Positions 9,057-18,226 of a stretch of DNA of 64,000 nt are shown here, one piece after another. The stretch is from contig NZ_CP043494.1 of NCBI RefSeq assembly GCF_044360475.1, positions 8,432,001 to 8,496,000 of the forward strand. The letters run 5' to 3'. The DNA is from Archangium minus (GTDB lineage Bacteria > Myxococcota > Myxococcia > Myxococcales > Myxococcaceae). Both the position numbers and the translations under genes were made by a program. The notes below the pieces were generated by a model. That model did not search any database, had not been told where the DNA came from, and saw only the letters and a list, made by a program, of their open reading frames with translations. Every line of letters begins with the position of its first letter. Positions within the stretch are counted from its first letter, which is position 1.

Positions 9057-9186
9057 CGGCCGGGTGACTAGCAGACGCACCCGGAGCGGGCAAGGCAGAG
9101 GTGCGCAACCTGGCGCTGTTGTGGCCTCCCGGACGAAGACGGGGGGAGCTTGAGACAGCGCGGGGGAATCCGTTACACCAGAGGGA

Positions 9187-9654
9187 ATGAAGACCATCGC
9201 CATCGTTGCCTTGCTCCTCGCCGCCGCGCCCGCGGTGGCCAAACCGTGGCAGGGGATCGAGCCCGGGCAGTCCAAGCGTGATCAGGTCATCCAGAAGTTC
9301 GGAGAGCCCTCGCGCGTGGTCACCACCGAGGGCAAGGAAGTCATCGCCTACTTCGAGCAGAAGGCCATCAAGGGCACCAAGCAGGTGCAGTTCAAGGTGG
9401 ACCCCGGCACCAAGCTGGTCGAGCGTATCGACGTCTTCCCCGGTCCCGTCATCGACAAGGAGTCGGTGGAGAGCACCTACGGCCCTGTCTGCCCGTCCGG
9501 CAAGATGCCAGCCTCGCCCTGCTACCAGAAGAAGCTGACGGACGACTTCCGCACCTACCTGCTCTACCCCCGGCTGGGTCTGGCCGTGTTCCTCAACGAG
9601 GACGGCAAGACGGTGCACTCGTTCATCTTCACGCCCCAGCCGAGCGGGAAGTAG
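9187..9654 (+). CDS. Secreted BamE/SmpA-like small protein
   Basis: 155 aa with a signal peptide (residues ~1-18, ending AVAK). The segment GIEPGQSKRDQVIQKFGEPS (a G-x-S-x3-V-x3-G-x-P pattern) resembles the start of BamE/SmpA-like folds, which occur in outer-membrane assembly proteins and in unrelated periplasmic proteins. No lipobox was seen, so it is not a BamE lipoprotein as such. It is the first gene of a four-gene plus-strand unit ending with the lipoprotein at 11465; coaE starts 6 bp after its stop. Confidence 0.6.
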   Translation: MKTIAIVALLLAAAPAVAKPWQGIEPGQSKRDQVIQKFGEPSRVVTTEGKEVIAYFEQKAIKGTKQVQFKVDPGTKLVERIDVFPGPVIDKESVESTYGPVCPSGKMPASPCYQKKLTDDFRTYLLYPRLGLAVFLNEDGKTVHSFIFTPQPSGK

Positions 9655-9660
9655 GCCCCC

Positions 9661-10257
9661 GTGAAAATCTACGGGCTGACGGGAGGCATCGCGTCCGGCA
9701 AGAGCACCGTGAGCCGGATGCTGCGTGAGCTGGGTGCCCACGTCCTGGACGCGGACGTCATCGCCCGCGAGGTGGTGGAGCCGGGCACGCCAGGGCTGAA
9801 GGCCGTGGCCGAGCGCTTCCCCGGCGTGGTGGGCCCGGACGGACTCCTGGACCGGGCCGCCCTGGGGGCCCGCGTCTTTGGGGACCCGAAGGAGCGGGCC
9901 GCCCTCAACTCCATCCTCCACCCGCTCATCGGCCAGCAGTTCCTCCTGCGCACCCACGCGCTCGCCGCCCAGGGGGTCGCGCGGATCATCTACGACGCCC
10001 CCCTCCTCATCGAGAACCGGCTCCACGAGGGGATGGACGGGGTGGTGCTGGTGTGGGTGCCCCGTGAGGTGCAGAAGGCCCGGCTGATGGCGCGCGACGG
10101 CTTGGACGAGGCGGCGGCAGAGGCTCGGCTGGCCGCCCAGCTACCACTCGATGAGAAACGGCAGCACGCCACCTGGCTGGTGGACAACTCGGGGGAGAGG
10201 GAGGCAACCCAGGCCCGAGTGAACGAGGTTTGGCGCGCCATGCTCGCGCGCGGCTGA
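9661..10257 (+). CDS. coaE: Dephospho-CoA kinase
   Basis: 198 aa, GTG start. It phosphorylates the 3'-OH of dephospho-CoA with ATP, the last step of coenzyme A synthesis. The P-loop GGIASGKST is at residues 7-15, followed by the lid-region pattern LDADVIAREVVEPG and the DAPLL motif. Length matches the family. It sits 6 bp after the BamE-like gene and 23 bp before the SDR gene. Confidence 0.95.
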   Translation: MKIYGLTGGIASGKSTVSRMLRELGAHVLDADVIAREVVEPGTPGLKAVAERFPGVVGPDGLLDRAALGARVFGDPKERAALNSILHPLIGQQFLLRTHALAAQGVARIIYDAPLLIENRLHEGMDGVVLVWVPREVQKARLMARDGLDEAAAEARLAAQLPLDEKRQHATWLVDNSGEREATQARVNEVWRAMLARG

Positions 10258-10280
10258 GGGACGGGTATGCTCCGCCGCCC

Positions 10281-11462
10281 ATGAGCGAGAAGCGCAAGGA
10301 AGCCCGCGGCAAGGCCGGAACGTACTTCGTCACCGGCTTCCCGGGTTTCATCGGCAAACGGCTGGTCGAGCACATCCTCCGCGAGGAGCCCAAGGCTCAC
10401 GTCTACGTCCTGGTGCAGCCCAAGCACCTCAAGGAGGCGCAGAAGGTCGCCTCCCAGCTGAGGAACTCCGGGGGCACGCTGGAGCTGCTCACCGGCGACG
10501 TCGTGGACATGCACCTGGGCCTGTCCGGCGAGGAGTATCAGCGGCTGTGCGAGCGGGTGACGCACATCTACCATCTGGCCGCCGTCTTCTACCTGGGCGT
10601 GCCCAAGGAGACGGCCTGGCGCATCAACGTGGACGGGACGCGCAACGTGCTGGAGCTGGCACGGGACTGCGAGCACCTCCAGCGCTTCAACCACTTCTCC
10701 TCCTGCCACGTCTCCGGTGACCGCGTCGGCGTCATCGCCGAGGACGAGCTGGACTGCGGCCAAGGCTTCCGCAACATCTACGAGGAGACGAAGTTCCAGG
10801 CGGAGAAGCTCGTCCAGCGCGCCGCCTCCACCCTCCCCATCACCATCTTCCGCCCGTGCAGCGTGGTGGGTGACTCGCGCACGGGGGAGATCGACCGCTT
10901 CGAGGGCCCCTACTACCTGGGCATCCTCCTGGTGACGAGCCCGCTGGTGGTGCCGCTGCCGCTGCCCGGCAACGGCGTGGCCCCGCTCAACGTGGTGCCG
11001 GTGGACTTCGTGGTGCAGGCGGTGTGGGCGCTGTCGCACGATGCGCGCGCCGTGGGCCGCACCTTCCACCTGGTGGACCCCAACCCGATGAGCGCTCGCC
11101 GCGTCTACGAGCTCATCGCGGAGAAGGCGAACAAGAAGCTGCCACGCTTCAACCTGTCGGCCCGGGCCGCGGACGTGATGATGCGCCTGCCCGTGCTGGA
11201 GAAGCTCGCCCGGCCTCAGCGCGCCGCCCTCAACTACGTCAACCACCTGGCCATCTATAACTGCCACAACACCCTGGAGCTGCTGGACGGCACCGGCATC
11301 CGCTGCCCTCCCCTCTCCTCCTATCTGGACCAGCTGGTGGCCTACGTGCGCGATCAATACCGCCAGCGTCGCGAGCAGGCCGCCGAGGTGGAGGATCCGT
11401 TGGACCGCGCCCCCACCGCCCCAGATGAAGAATCGGGCACGGACGCTCGTCGGAGCCGCTGA
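10281..11462 (+). CDS. SDR-type reductase (extended SDR / NAD-binding_4)
   Basis: 393 aa. An N-terminal Rossmann motif (TGFPGFIG, residues ~16-23), a downstream HLAAVFYLG segment and a YEETK catalytic motif mark an extended short-chain reductase. It is nearest in pattern to the male-sterility/thioester-reductase-like group that acts on acyl thioesters or lipids. The substrate is not known. The ATG at 10281 removes a longer upstream frame that overlaps coaE. The lipoprotein gene at 11465 starts 2 bp after its stop. Confidence 0.75.
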   Translation: MSEKRKEARGKAGTYFVTGFPGFIGKRLVEHILREEPKAHVYVLVQPKHLKEAQKVASQLRNSGGTLELLTGDVVDMHLGLSGEEYQRLCERVTHIYHLAAVFYLGVPKETAWRINVDGTRNVLELARDCEHLQRFNHFSSCHVSGDRVGVIAEDELDCGQGFRNIYEETKFQAEKLVQRAASTLPITIFRPCSVVGDSRTGEIDRFEGPYYLGILLVTSPLVVPLPLPGNGVAPLNVVPVDFVVQAVWALSHDARAVGRTFHLVDPNPMSARRVYELIAEKANKKLPRFNLSARAADVMMRLPVLEKLARPQRAALNYVNHLAIYNCHNTLELLDGTGIRCPPLSSYLDQLVAYVRDQYRQRREQAAEVEDPLDRAPTAPDEESGTDARRSR

Positions 11463-11464
11463 TC

Positions 11465-12418
11465 ATGCGCCACCCCCTCTCCCGCTTCTTCTTCCTGCCC
11501 CTCACGGCTGTACTCGGCACGGGCTGCCTGGTGAATTCGGGTCCCAACACCCCGAAGAATCCCTGCGACCCCAACCCCTGCACCCAGGGCGATAAAACCG
11601 TCTGCGTCAACGAGAACAACCAGGCACGCTGCGTCTGCAGGGAGGGCACCGTCCAGCGGCCCAACGGCACGTGCGAGCCCCTCTCCACCCTCAACTGTCC
11701 CGAGCATCCGGGCGACAGCGCGGAGCCGGATGACTGCCTCGCTCGCGCCGGCACGCTGACGAAGGACAGTGCGTCGCGGCAGCAGAGCATCGAGCCCGTC
11801 GGCGACTACGACTTCTTCCGGGTCGACGCCACCTCGCGAGACATCTACAGCGTCACCGTGGAGCCCAAGCAAGGCGCACTCCTGCCGCGCGTGGACATCT
11901 TCGACCCGGCGGGCCTCTGGCTCACCTCGCAGGACGGTCAGCCCAAGGCCCAGGTGGGCTTCAAAGCCCGCGCGACGGGGCCCTACTACGTGCGCGTGAG
12001 CCACTCGCCGATGGATCCATCCCCCGCCACCGGGCTGTACGCCCTCTCCTTCAGCTCGCTGGGTCAGGACGACCACGGCGATGGCTCCACCGAGTCCACC
12101 TCCATCTCCGCGGAAGAGTGGAACGTCCCCTCGCCCACCAACCGCTACGGGCGCCTCGAGTACGGCCTGGACGAGGACTGGTTCTCCCTCTCCGTCACCC
12201 AGGGCACCCTGTACCGCATCGAGTTCGACACCAGCCGCTACGTGCCCGCAGCAGCTTTCTTCACCCGCGAGGACGTGAAGAACCCCGTTCACACCTCGAA
12301 GAACTCGTACGTGGAGATCCGGGCGCAGAGCACCACCACGCTCTACATCGACCTCTACTCGCCGCAGGGCGAGACGGGCAGCTACGCCTTCCGGGTCTTC
12401 TACTACCCCAACAGGTAG
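11465..12418 (+). CDS. Lipoprotein with EGF-like start and PPC-like domains
   Basis: 317 aa. The signal peptide ends with a lipobox-like GTGC (Cys20). A short Cys-rich segment (PCDPNPCTQG...CVNENNQARCVC) resembles an EGF-like module. Two beta-rich domains follow (residues ~75-190 and ~200-315), each with the D-W/F-F-x-V pattern (DYDFFRVDA, DEDWFSLSV) seen in pre-peptidase C-terminal (PPC)-like domains. These bind or decorate surface proteins, so an envelope location is likely. No enzyme motif was seen. It is the last gene of the coaE unit. Confidence 0.65.
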   Translation: MRHPLSRFFFLPLTAVLGTGCLVNSGPNTPKNPCDPNPCTQGDKTVCVNENNQARCVCREGTVQRPNGTCEPLSTLNCPEHPGDSAEPDDCLARAGTLTKDSASRQQSIEPVGDYDFFRVDATSRDIYSVTVEPKQGALLPRVDIFDPAGLWLTSQDGQPKAQVGFKARATGPYYVRVSHSPMDPSPATGLYALSFSSLGQDDHGDGSTESTSISAEEWNVPSPTNRYGRLEYGLDEDWFSLSVTQGTLYRIEFDTSRYVPAAAFFTREDVKNPVHTSKNSYVEIRAQSTTTLYIDLYSPQGETGSYAFRVFYYPNR

Positions 12419-13462
12419 TCAGCGGATGGTGATGATGTCCTGGTCCAGCAACCGGGCCAGGACCTGAATCGTGTCCGGCCGGGACATGCCCGAGACGGAG
12501 AAGAGGGCCTCGAAGCTGAGCCGCCCGTCGATGCGCGACAGCAGGAAGCCCGCGCGGGGATCCAGGCTGAGCTTCATCAGCTCCGCCATGCGAAGCTTCA
12601 GCATGGGCACCCGCTTCAGGTCGCCCAGCTTCGCCTCCAGAGCAGCCTGCTGCTGGCGCACACAGCGCTCGCGAGCCGCTGTCAGCAGCGGATGACCTGG
12701 AGCCATCTGCTCGACCTTGCGCAGCAACTCCATCGCGCTCGACACGTCACCCAACGAGAGCAGCTCCTCCACCCCCTGCAGCAACGTGGCCACGGGCACC
12801 GGCGCAGGCGTCACCGCTCGAGCGGCCACCGGCGCAGGCGTCACCGCTCGAACAGGCGCGGGCGCTGGCGCACGAGGAGCGACAGGAGCGGGCACTGGTG
12901 CACGAACGGGGGCGGGAACTGCTGCGGGCGCACGAGCGGCCACGGGCGCCACCGCACGAACGGGCGCGGGCGCTGCTGCGGGCGCACGAGCGGCGACCGG
13001 CGCGGGCGTCACCGCACGAACAGGAGCGGGCGCGGGCGCACGAGGAGCCACGGGCCCAGGAGGGACCGGCCGGGGAGCCTCGGGCCTGGACTCGGGCTCG
13101 GCGAGGAAGTCCAGCACGTCGGCGGTGATGAGACGGGGCTCGGCCCCTGGGGAAGCCATCTCCGCTTCGTCCAGCAGGACGACGCTCACCTCCAGCGCGG
13201 GCTGGGGCGCCACGGACGCGGCGACGGGAGACACGGAGCGGGGCCTCGGCGCGGTGACAAGCGCGGCCTCGCTCTTCGCGAGCCACTCCCGAGCCCGGCG
13301 GTGGGTAGGATCATGCGACAGGGCACGCAGGAAGAGGTTCCGAGCCCCCTCGTTGTCCCCTCCGAGGTGAAGCCAGAGCCCCGCCTCCATGAGCTGGTTG
13401 GCCCGGATGACGTCGCGGCCCGGACCCGGCTGGACACCACGAGCGGTTTGGGGCGCGATCAC
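12419..13462 (-). CDS. TPR-like protein with long Pro-Ala linker
   Basis: 347 aa, GTG start. Residues ~20-70 look like one TPR-type helix pair (AGLWLHLGGDNEGARNLFLRAL). Residues ~125-225 are an Ala/Pro/Val/Arg linker made of repeated PAPVRAV and PVAARAP units. After it come a second helical repeat region and a compact C-terminal domain (~50 residues, LDPRAGFLLSRIDG...) that I have seen on other myxobacterial proteins but cannot name. It is cytoplasmic by sequence. A good promoter match lies at 13524-13552. It ends 1 bp from the convergent lipoprotein gene. Confidence 0.65.
   Translation of the reverse strand: MIAPQTARGVQPGPGRDVIRANQLMEAGLWLHLGGDNEGARNLFLRALSHDPTHRRAREWLAKSEAALVTAPRPRSVSPVAASVAPQPALEVSVVLLDEAEMASPGAEPRLITADVLDFLAEPESRPEAPRPVPPGPVAPRAPAPAPVRAVTPAPVAARAPAAAPAPVRAVAPVAARAPAAVPAPVRAPVPAPVAPRAPAPAPVRAVTPAPVAARAVTPAPVPVATLLQGVEELLSLGDVSSAMELLRKVEQMAPGHPLLTAARERCVRQQQAALEAKLGDLKRVPMLKLRMAELMKLSLDPRAGFLLSRIDGRLSFEALFSVSGMSRPDTIQVLARLLDQDIITIR
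12780..13060 (-). repeat. Low-complexity coding repeats (Pro-Ala linker)
   Basis: A GC-rich tract of imperfect 15-45 bp units such as GTCACCGCTCGA and GGCGCACGAG, repeated many times inside the gene at 12419-13462. It encodes the PAPVRA/VAARAP linker. Such tracts change length easily between strains by slippage. Confidence 0.75.
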
Positions 13463-13523
13463 CGAGAACCTCCAGACTGGAGCCCTTTCAAAGGAACTCA
13501 GGAAACCAATACAACTGGCGGAA

Positions 13524-13552
13524 ATCCTAAGCTCGCCTCAATTTCGCGTCAA
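13524..13552 (-). promoter_or_regulatory. Sigma-70-type promoter for the 12419-13462 gene
   Basis: On the minus strand, TTGACG (13552-13547), a 17-base spacer and TAGGAT (13529-13524) lie about 60 bases before the GTG at 13462. The surrounding ~120 bases are noticeably A+T-richer than the flanking genes. Confidence 0.5.
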
Positions 13553-13607
13553 ACGCTAAAGGCGGATTTTTTCAGACTGGAAGCACGGCTTCGCCGACCC
13601 ATGAACC

Positions 13608-13655
13608 TCCCGAATTTCCGGGAGTGCACCCCAGGAGAGACCCGGAGTGCACTCC
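13608..13655 (-). terminator. Hairpins after argD
   Basis: Two adjacent inverted repeats lie just beyond the argD stop: the perfect 12-bp palindrome GGAGTGCACTCC (13644-13655) and CTCCCG/CGGGAG around 13608-13625. A partial copy, GGAGTGCAC, recurs at 13621. No clear U-run follows, so termination is tentative. Confidence 0.4.
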
Positions 13656-13670
13656 AGAGGCAGCGAGCGC

Positions 13671-14912
13671 TCAGGACTTCAGGGCGCGCTCGAGGATGCG
13701 CACGCCATGGTCCAGATCGTCATTGGTGACGGTGTAGGCCGGGGCGAAGCGGATGGTCTTCTCACCCGCGGCGTTCACGAGCAGGCCCAGCTCCCGGCAC
13801 TTGGCGATGAAGGGCGCGGCGTCCTGGAAGAGCTCCACGCCGATCAGCAGGCCCAGGCCGCGCGCCTCCTTGACGACAGAGGGCATACGGCCCTGGAGCT
13901 CCCGCAGGCGGGTCAGGAAGTACTCACCCTTCTGAGCCACATCGCGGAGCATCTGGGGCTCGGTCACCTTCCGAGCGACGACGTTGGCGGCGACCGCGGC
14001 GATCAGGTTGCCACCGAAGGTGGAGCCGTGGGTGCCCGGCGTGAGGCTCTTGCCCGCCTCGTCGGTGCACAGCATGGCCCCGATGGGCAGGCCGTTGCCG
14101 AGCGACTTCGCCAGGCTGATGCCGTCCGGGAGGATGCCCTCGTGCTGGTAGGCGAAGGCCTTGCCGGTGCGGCCCATCCCGGTCTGGATCTCATCCACGA
14201 GCAGCAGCAGGCCCTTCTCGTCGCACAGGGCGCGCAGGCCCTGGAGGAAGCCCTTCGGCGCCGCGCGTACCCCGCCCTCGCCCTGGATGGGCTCCACGAG
14301 GATGGCCGCGGTGTGCGGACCTACGGCCTTGCGCACGGCCTCCAGGTCCCCATACGGCACGTGGGTGAAGCCCGCCGGAAGCGGCTCGAAGCCCTTCTGG
14401 TACTTGGTCTGGCCGGTCGCGGTGACGGTGGCCAGCGTGCGCCCGTGGAAGGAGTTCTCGAAGGTGATGATCTCGTAGCGGTCGGCGTTGCCCCGATCCT
14501 TCTGGACCTTGCGGGCCAGCTTGATGAGGGCCTCGTTGGCCTCCGCACCCGAGTTGCAGAAGAAGGCGCGCTGCAGGCCCGAGGCGGCGGTCAGCCGGGT
14601 GGCCAGCTCGATCTGCGGCTCCGTGTAGAAGGCGTTCGAGACGTGCCAGAGCTTGTCGAGCTGGGCCCTCACGGCGGCCACGACCTCGGGGTGGCAGTGG
14701 CCGAGTCCGCACGTGGCGATGCCTCCGAGCAGGTCCAGATACTCCCGGCCATCGGCATCCCAGACGCGCGAGCCCAGCCCGCGCTCCAGCACGATGGGCT
14801 GTTGCTTGTAGTTCTGCAGCAGGTGGGCCTTGGCCTTGTCAATCCACTGCTCGTTCTTACCGGTAGAGGTGGAAGTGGCCTGCGCGGCGGCGTCGGTTTT
14901 GGCGGTTCTCAT
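13671..14912 (-). CDS. argD: Acetylornithine aminotransferase family
   Basis: 413 aa class-III PLP aminotransferase. Motifs: GGIATCGLGHCHP, CNSGAEANEALIKLARK, LLLVDEIQTGMGRTGK with the cofactor-binding Asp, and the Schiff-base Lys in SLAKSLGNGLP. It most likely converts N-acetylglutamate semialdehyde to N-acetylornithine in arginine synthesis; other class-III substrates cannot be excluded. The start could be ATG 14912 or GTG 14930. It is the third gene after hslV and hslU (39 bp gap), an order with no obvious metabolic logic. Confidence 0.85.
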   Translation of the reverse strand: MRTAKTDAAAQATSTSTGKNEQWIDKAKAHLLQNYKQQPIVLERGLGSRVWDADGREYLDLLGGIATCGLGHCHPEVVAAVRAQLDKLWHVSNAFYTEPQIELATRLTAASGLQRAFFCNSGAEANEALIKLARKVQKDRGNADRYEIITFENSFHGRTLATVTATGQTKYQKGFEPLPAGFTHVPYGDLEAVRKAVGPHTAAILVEPIQGEGGVRAAPKGFLQGLRALCDEKGLLLLVDEIQTGMGRTGKAFAYQHEGILPDGISLAKSLGNGLPIGAMLCTDEAGKSLTPGTHGSTFGGNLIAAVAANVVARKVTEPQMLRDVAQKGEYFLTRLRELQGRMPSVVKEARGLGLLIGVELFQDAAPFIAKCRELGLLVNAAGEKTIRFAPAYTVTNDDLDHGVRILERALKS

Positions 14913-14951
14913 GGAGATCTCGTGGGGCACGAAGGCGTCCCTGGGGTGGGA

Positions 14952-16352
14952 CTAGAGTATGTAGCGTGACAGGTCCTCATCCTGGACCACGGAGGCGAGG
15001 CGCTCGCGCACGTAGGTGGCATCGATCTGCAGGTCCCTCGGGCCCTGCTCGCTTGCATTGAAGGATACCTCGTCGAGCAGACGTTCCAGTACCGTGTGCA
15101 ACCTTCGTGCACCGATGTTCTCCGTTCGCTCGTTGACGGACTGCGCAATGCGGGCGAGTTCCGCGATGGCATCATCGGAAAACTGCAAGCGTACACCCTC
15201 CGTGGCCAGCAGCGCGGTATACTGGCGAATCAACGAGTTACGCGGCTCTCGGAGGATGCGGACCAGGTCCTCGCCGCTGAGCGGCTCCAGCTCCACGCGG
15301 ATGGGGAAGCGGCCCTGAAGCTCGGGGATGAGGTCGCTCGGCTTGGAGACGTGGAAGGCGCCCGCGGCGATGAAGAGCATGTGGTCCGTCTTCACCTGAC
15401 CGTACTTGGTATTGACGGTGGAGCCCTCGACGATGGGGAGGATGTCGCGCTGGACGCCCTCTCGGGACACGTCCGGGCCGCCGCCCTTCCCGCCCCCCTC
15501 GCGGCTGGCGATCTTGTCGATCTCATCGATGAAGACGATGCCGCTGGTCTCCGCGCGCACGAGCGCCTCGCGGGTGACGCGATCATTGTCCACCAGCTTG
15601 GCGGCCTCTTCCTGCTCGAGCAGCCGCAGGGCCTCGGGGGCACGCACCTTGCGCCGCCGTGAGCGGCTCATGCCGGGCATGTTCTTGAAGAGATCCTGCA
15701 GGTTGATGCCGATCTCCTCCATGCCCTGCCCGGAGAAGTTGCGCATGAAGGTGGGGGAACCGCTCTCGGTGCTCTCCACCTCCACTTCCTGGTCATCAAG
15801 CGTACCGGCGCGCAGCTGCGCCCGGAGCTTCTCGCGCTCGGTGTCTCCGAGCCGAGGCGCGGCGGGAATCGGCGGGGGCGCCATGAAGCCGATGCCACCC
15901 GAGGGACGCGCGGAGGGCCCATTGCCGGAGAGCAGCTGCGCCAGCCGGTCCTCGGCGAGCTCGATGGCGCGCTCGCGTACCCGCTCCATCTCCTCGTCGC
16001 GCACGAGCGCGATGGCGGACTCAACGAGGTCGCGCACCATGGACTCGACGTCGCGGCCCACATAGCCAACCTCGGTGAACTTGGAGGCCTCCACCTTGAC
16101 GAAGGGGGCCTGCGCGAGCTTCGCCAGGCGCCGGGCGATCTCCGTCTTCCCCACGCCGGTGGGGCCAATCATGATGATGTTCTTGGGGTGGATCTCATCG
16201 CGCAGCTCCTCGGGGACCTGCTGGCGGCGCCAGCGGTTGCGCAGGGCGATGGCCACCGCGCGCTTGGCGGCGTTCTGTCCGACGATGTAGCGGTCCAGCT
16301 CGCCAACCACCTCGCGGGGAGTGAAGGCGGGGCTCTTGCGTCCGTTGCTCAC
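14952..16352 (-). CDS. hslU: ATP-dependent protease ATPase subunit HslU
   Basis: 466 aa, GTG start. AAA+ unfoldase that feeds substrates to HslV. Walker A GPTGVGKT (residue ~60), the VGYVGRD pore motif, an I-domain of about 120 residues and Walker B IVFIDEIDKIA are all seen, and the C-terminus ends in RYIL, as expected for docking into HslV. It acts in the cytoplasm on misfolded or regulatory proteins. It lies 12 bp downstream of hslV. Confidence 0.96.
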   Translation of the reverse strand: MSNGRKSPAFTPREVVGELDRYIVGQNAAKRAVAIALRNRWRRQQVPEELRDEIHPKNIIMIGPTGVGKTEIARRLAKLAQAPFVKVEASKFTEVGYVGRDVESMVRDLVESAIALVRDEEMERVRERAIELAEDRLAQLLSGNGPSARPSGGIGFMAPPPIPAAPRLGDTEREKLRAQLRAGTLDDQEVEVESTESGSPTFMRNFSGQGMEEIGINLQDLFKNMPGMSRSRRRKVRAPEALRLLEQEEAAKLVDNDRVTREALVRAETSGIVFIDEIDKIASREGGGKGGGPDVSREGVQRDILPIVEGSTVNTKYGQVKTDHMLFIAAGAFHVSKPSDLIPELQGRFPIRVELEPLSGEDLVRILREPRNSLIRQYTALLATEGVRLQFSDDAIAELARIAQSVNERTENIGARRLHTVLERLLDEVSFNASEQGPRDLQIDATYVRERLASVVQDEDLSRYIL

Positions 16353-16364
16353 GGTAGTGCTCCC

Positions 16365-16892
16365 TCAGAGCTCTTCGATGGTGACGTTGGAGTTGGTGTA
16401 GACGCAGATGTCCGCGGCGATCTGCATGGCGTGGGTGGCCACGTCGCGGGCGGGCAGCTGCGTGTGCGTCATGAGCGCGCGGGCGGCGGCGAGCGCGTAG
16501 GAGCCCCCACTGCCCACGGCGGCGATGCCGAAGTCGGGCTCGATGACATCGCCGGCGCCGGAGAGGATGAAGGTCTTCTCGCGGTCCGCGACGATGAGCA
16601 AGGCCTCCAGGCGGCGGAGGAAGCGATCGGTGCGCCAGTCCTTCCCGAGCTCGACACATGCCCGGGCGAGGTTCTTCTGGTGCTCCTTGAGGCGAGCCTC
16701 GAAACGCTCGAAGAGGGTGAAGGCGTCGGCGGTGCTGCCCGCGAAGCCGGCGAGGACGGAGCCATCACCGATGCGGCGGACCTTCTTCGCGGTGTTCTTC
16801 ATGATGGTCTTGTCGAGACTGACCTGACCGTCACCCGCGATGACGACCTTCCCCTCTCGGCGGACACAGAGGATGGTGGTGCCATGGAACAT
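16365..16892 (-). CDS. hslV: ATP-dependent protease peptidase subunit HslV
   Basis: 175 aa. The N-terminus reads MFHGTTILCVRR; removal of the first four residues exposes the catalytic Thr, as in this proteasome-like peptidase. KVVIAGDGQVS and the GSGGSYALAAARAL segment are family hallmarks. It forms a double hexamer with HslU in the cytoplasm. It is the first gene of hslV-hslU-argD on the minus strand. Confidence 0.96.
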   Translation of the reverse strand: MFHGTTILCVRREGKVVIAGDGQVSLDKTIMKNTAKKVRRIGDGSVLAGFAGSTADAFTLFERFEARLKEHQKNLARACVELGKDWRTDRFLRRLEALLIVADREKTFILSGAGDVIEPDFGIAAVGSGGSYALAAARALMTHTQLPARDVATHAMQIAADICVYTNSNVTIEEL

Positions 16893-16991
16893 GCCCGGGG
16901 GTTTAACAAGCGGAAGAGGGGGTTTCCATGATTCCCCGACCGGTTGTTCGCCCCCTCACCCTCCGCGCGTTAGCTCTGCGCGGTGCGTCGT

Positions 16992-18029
16992 TCAGATGGG
17001 CAGATAGCGCCGTTCATCAGCGATGGCGGCGGCACCGAGAGCCTGGACCCGCTCGTCCCGACTGTTCGCCAGCACTTCGGAGCCAAGTCGCATCTTCGAC
17101 GTCTGGCCGGGCTGTCCTGGGAGCGGCAGCCGACAATCGACGAGGGCGAGGACCCGGGTCATCAGGTTCGGGGCCAGACCCTGCGCACGCGCGGACAGCC
17201 ACGACATGAACGAGACGGCCCGCTCCGGGTCTCCGTACTCGGCGGCGTCGACGACCACGCGGGCCGTGCGCTCGGCACGGGTCGACGTGCTCGGCGAGGT
17301 CAGGCTGCGTGTGAACCACTGGAACTCCTCCTCCACACGGCCGTTGAAGTGGACGTGCAGCGGCGCGCCGTTGCTCAGGGGCGGCGGAGTGATGGTGCTG
17401 ACGTACACGCCCTCCTTGGCGAGCTCGACGGAGAGTGTCTCGGACCAACCCGTGGCCGCGTACTTGCCGACGGCGTAGGCCGCCTGGTGCGGGGTCGGCA
17501 CCTTCCCGCCAATCGAGGTGATGTTCACGATACGTCCGAAGCGCCGCGACCGCATGTGCGGCAGGACGGCCATCGTCGGGTGGTAGTGCACCCAGAAGAT
17601 GTTGCGGAGCGCCGTCTCCACGTCCTGCGGCTCCAGCTCCACCGCCGGCCCGACGAAGCACTGGCCAGCGTTGTTCACGAGCACGTCGATCGTCCCGAAG
17701 CGCTCGAGCACCCGCGCGACGAACGCGTCCACCTGCACGGGGTCGCTCGCGTCGCAGGCCTCCCCGTACACCTCGGCCCCTCGCTTGCGGAAGGCCTCCG
17801 TGGCCCGGGCAATCACCTCTCCGTCGCGGCCACAGATGGCCAGCCGGCAGCCTCGCTGCAGGAACTCGCGCGCGATGGCGAGCCCCAGCCCACGTCCGCC
17901 CCCGGTGATCACCACCACCCGCCCACTCAGGTCGATGCGCCGCGCTCGCCGGGCCGCGACCCCCAGAAGCAGCCCGGCTCCCACCAGGCCCAGCACCCCC
18001 ACCCCACCCCAAGACGCTCGCCCCGCCAT
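16992..18029 (-). CDS. Membrane-anchored SDR oxidoreductase
   Basis: 345 aa. One hydrophobic segment (residues ~8-27) followed by RRARR suggests an N-terminal membrane anchor. It precedes a classical SDR core with TGGGRGLG, NNAG, catalytic Ser in NITSIGG and YAVGK. The C-terminal ~80 residues extend beyond a minimal SDR. The substrate is unknown. It diverges from the sigma-54 activator gene starting near 18227, with ~200 bp between them. Confidence 0.8.
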   Translation of the reverse strand: MAGRASWGGVGVLGLVGAGLLLGVAARRARRIDLSGRVVVITGGGRGLGLAIAREFLQRGCRLAICGRDGEVIARATEAFRKRGAEVYGEACDASDPVQVDAFVARVLERFGTIDVLVNNAGQCFVGPAVELEPQDVETALRNIFWVHYHPTMAVLPHMRSRRFGRIVNITSIGGKVPTPHQAAYAVGKYAATGWSETLSVELAKEGVYVSTITPPPLSNGAPLHVHFNGRVEEEFQWFTRSLTSPSTSTRAERTARVVVDAAEYGDPERAVSFMSWLSARAQGLAPNLMTRVLALVDCRLPLPGQPGQTSKMRLGSEVLANSRDERVQALGAAAIADERRYLPI

Positions 18030-18226
18030 GCTTGCCCCCTCGCCCAGACTCCGTGCTCAGCCCGTTTCCTGGCCCCCAGACGCCGACTGGAGGGTAGTCA
18101 GCCCTGGCACAACTGACCACTCTCCCCAGGGACGTCCGCCGGGCGACACCCGGTCGGCCAGGGAATCGGTGAAAGACCCGCTGACACGTCGTGCCACGGG
18201 CCGGGGAGCGTGGTAGCGTCCGGTGC

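Noticed and set aside
9990..11357. 455-codon minus-strand frame opposite coaE and the SDR gene
   Set aside because: Spans two clear plus-strand genes and has shadow composition.
12780..13060. CRISPR-like array
   Set aside because: Units vary in length, there are no unique spacers, and the tract is in frame within a gene.
12692..13729. Plus-strand Gly/Arg/His-rich frames over the Pro-Ala repeats
   Set aside because: Repeats read open in several frames; only the minus frame has non-repetitive domains at both ends.
13647..14969. 440-codon plus-strand frame opposite argD
   Set aside because: Mirror frame of a conserved aminotransferase; no family resemblance.
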